Below, piece by piece: positions 4,743 to 5,724 of a stretch of 5,724 nt of DNA. The DNA is from Bacteroidota bacterium (GTDB lineage Bacteria; Bacteroidota; Rhodothermia; Rhodothermales; UBA10348), in contig JACZYK010000189.1 of the NCBI GenBank assembly GCA_022571135.1, positions 1 through 5,724 of the forward strand, read 5' to 3'. The stretch's first letter is position 1. Each line of letters opens with the position of its first letter. Both the position numbers and the translations under genes were made by a program. The notes beneath the pieces are model-generated. The model was not told the DNA's origin and made no database searches. It saw only the letters and a list, made by a program, of their open reading frames with translations.

Positions 4743-5724
4743 ATGAAACTCTCGTTTCGACCGGCCGGCCTTCTCTCAGTCCTTCTCTTCACCGCCCCCG
4801 GGGTGAATCCTTCCCGCTATTCCTCCCTCCCGGACACCTACCGTCCAGATCCCCGAGTCGATATACTCCATTATTCGTTCCGCCTTTCCCTTCGGGACGA
4901 ATCAAACGAAATCATGGGAGAAGCCACCATTCGCGCCCGGCTACTCGAGGACGGCGTAGACAGGATTCGTCTAAATCTGATCGGGGCGGCCGATGGCAAG
5001 GGCATGACGGTCCAGGATGTATCGGCTGGCGATACGGCCCTCTCTTATCGGCATGAGGACGACTTCCTCGATATCCCGGTAGTCCCATCGCTCGTCGAGG
5101 ACGGCGTGCTTACTTTTTCGGTTTCATATCGGGGAACGCCGGCGGATGGTCTCATCATCTCCGAGAACAAGCACGGGGACCGTACTTTCTTCGGCGACAA
5201 CTGGCCCGACCGGGCGAGACACTGGATTCCCACGGTCGATCACCCCGCCGACAAGGCGACCGTGGCCTTTCTCGTAGAAGCTCCTTCGCATTACCGGGTT
5301 GTCGGCAGTGGAAGCCTCGTTGAAGAGACGAATCTCGGAGACGGCTTGCGCCTCACACACTGGGAATCGTCGGTTCCCATGGCGACGAAAGTCATGGTCA
5401 TCGGGGTCGCCCGCTTTGTGGTCGACCACGTCGACACAATCGGAACCGTCCCGATCCAAAGTTGGGTTTATCCACAGGACCGGGATGCAGGCTTTTACGA
5501 CTATGCACCCGCCGCGGAAATCGTCAGGTATTTCTCCGAAGCGATTGGCGAATTCCCGTACGCGAAGCTGGCCAATGTCCAGTCAAAAACGCGTTATGGA
5601 GGCATGGAGAATGCCGGCACAATCTTCTACAATGAGAATTCTGTACGAGGGAATCGAAGCATTGAAGGGCTTCTCGCCCACGAAATCGCCCATCAGTGGT
5701 TCGGTGATTCCGTCTCCGAAGCGG
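4743..5724 (+). CDS. M1-family zinc aminopeptidase, N-terminal part, runs off the window
   Basis: The frame is open from the ATG to the edge: 327 codons plus one base, against roughly 550-870 residues for whole M1 enzymes. Residues 1 to about 20 (MKLSFRPAGLLSVLLFTAPG) look like a Sec signal, so the enzyme is probably exported. Residues about 36-235 are the M1 N-terminal beta domain, starting DPRVDILHYSFRLSL and including FFGDNWPDRARHWIPTVDHP. The catalytic domain shows GGMENAG (286-292), which binds the peptide N-terminus, and the zinc motif HEIAH (313-317) in AHEIAHQWFGDSV, with Glu314 as general base. The third zinc ligand, Glu 18-19 residues after the second His, lies just past the edge. 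It should remove N-terminal residues from peptides, a plausible partner for extracellular protein degradation. The gene diverges from the pilin-like trio. The ATG has only a weak purine stretch upstream (CAGAGA). Confidence 0.93.
   Translation, partial: MKLSFRPAGLLSVLLFTAPGVNPSRYSSLPDTYRPDPRVDILHYSFRLSLRDESNEIMGEATIRARLLEDGVDRIRLNLIGAADGKGMTVQDVSAGDTALSYRHEDDFLDIPVVPSLVEDGVLTFSVSYRGTPADGLIISENKHGDRTFFGDNWPDRARHWIPTVDHPADKATVAFLVEAPSHYRVVGSGSLVEETNLGDGLRLTHWESSVPMATKVMVIGVARFVVDHVDTIGTVPIQSWVYPQDRDAGFYDYAPAAEIVRYFSEAIGEFPYAKLANVQSKTRYGGMENAGTIFYNENSVRGNRSIEGLLAHEIAHQWFGDSVSEA

Overview
The window suggests a Gram-negative-type bacterium, probably an environmental heterotroph and possibly from an uncultivated lineage. 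The clues are a lipobox-bearing secreted protease, an M1 peptidase with a Sec-like signal, an alpha-fucosidase fragment and envelope proteins resembling minor pilins. GC is roughly 50-55 percent, and only one gene start has a clear Shine-Dalgarno site. These traits would fit a Bacteroidota/Rhodothermota-like organism, but nothing here proves that placement.

Layout. Bases 1 to about 219 (+) are the C-terminal part of a GH29 alpha-L-fucosidase. The homology stops abruptly and the sequence becomes the antisense of a subtilisin-like (S8) lipoprotein protease, read on the minus strand from 1235 down to about 200. Both proteins are cut at the same place, tail to tail, so 198-219 is a rearrangement or a chimeric (assembly or amplification) junction. 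The protease keeps its Asp and His but loses its catalytic Ser. Its propeptide carries a fourfold 18-bp tandem repeat encoding KILDRY.

Three minus-strand genes follow, in transcription order 4242-3853, 3849-3277 and 3151-1496. Each encodes a protein with one N-terminal hydrophobic helix followed by a soluble domain. Their sizes, order and motifs resemble the minor pilin/pseudopilin trio PilV-PilW-PilX (GspI-GspJ-GspK), but none has a recognisable prepilin leader. The first two are translationally coupled. The third sits after a 125-bp spacer with repeats and a hairpin. This trio is the best candidate for an undescribed system, perhaps a divergent type IV pilus or type II secretion tip complex.

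A 500-bp intergenic region (4243-4742) separates the trio from a divergent M1-family zinc aminopeptidase (4743 to the window edge). This region holds an unusually dense set of inverted repeats, including an imperfect hairpin of about 59 nt at 4556-4614. An 8-mer, GACTTAAG, occurs once in each of three gene-free stretches and was not seen in the coding regions. I saw no tRNA, rRNA, CRISPR array or insertion sequence.
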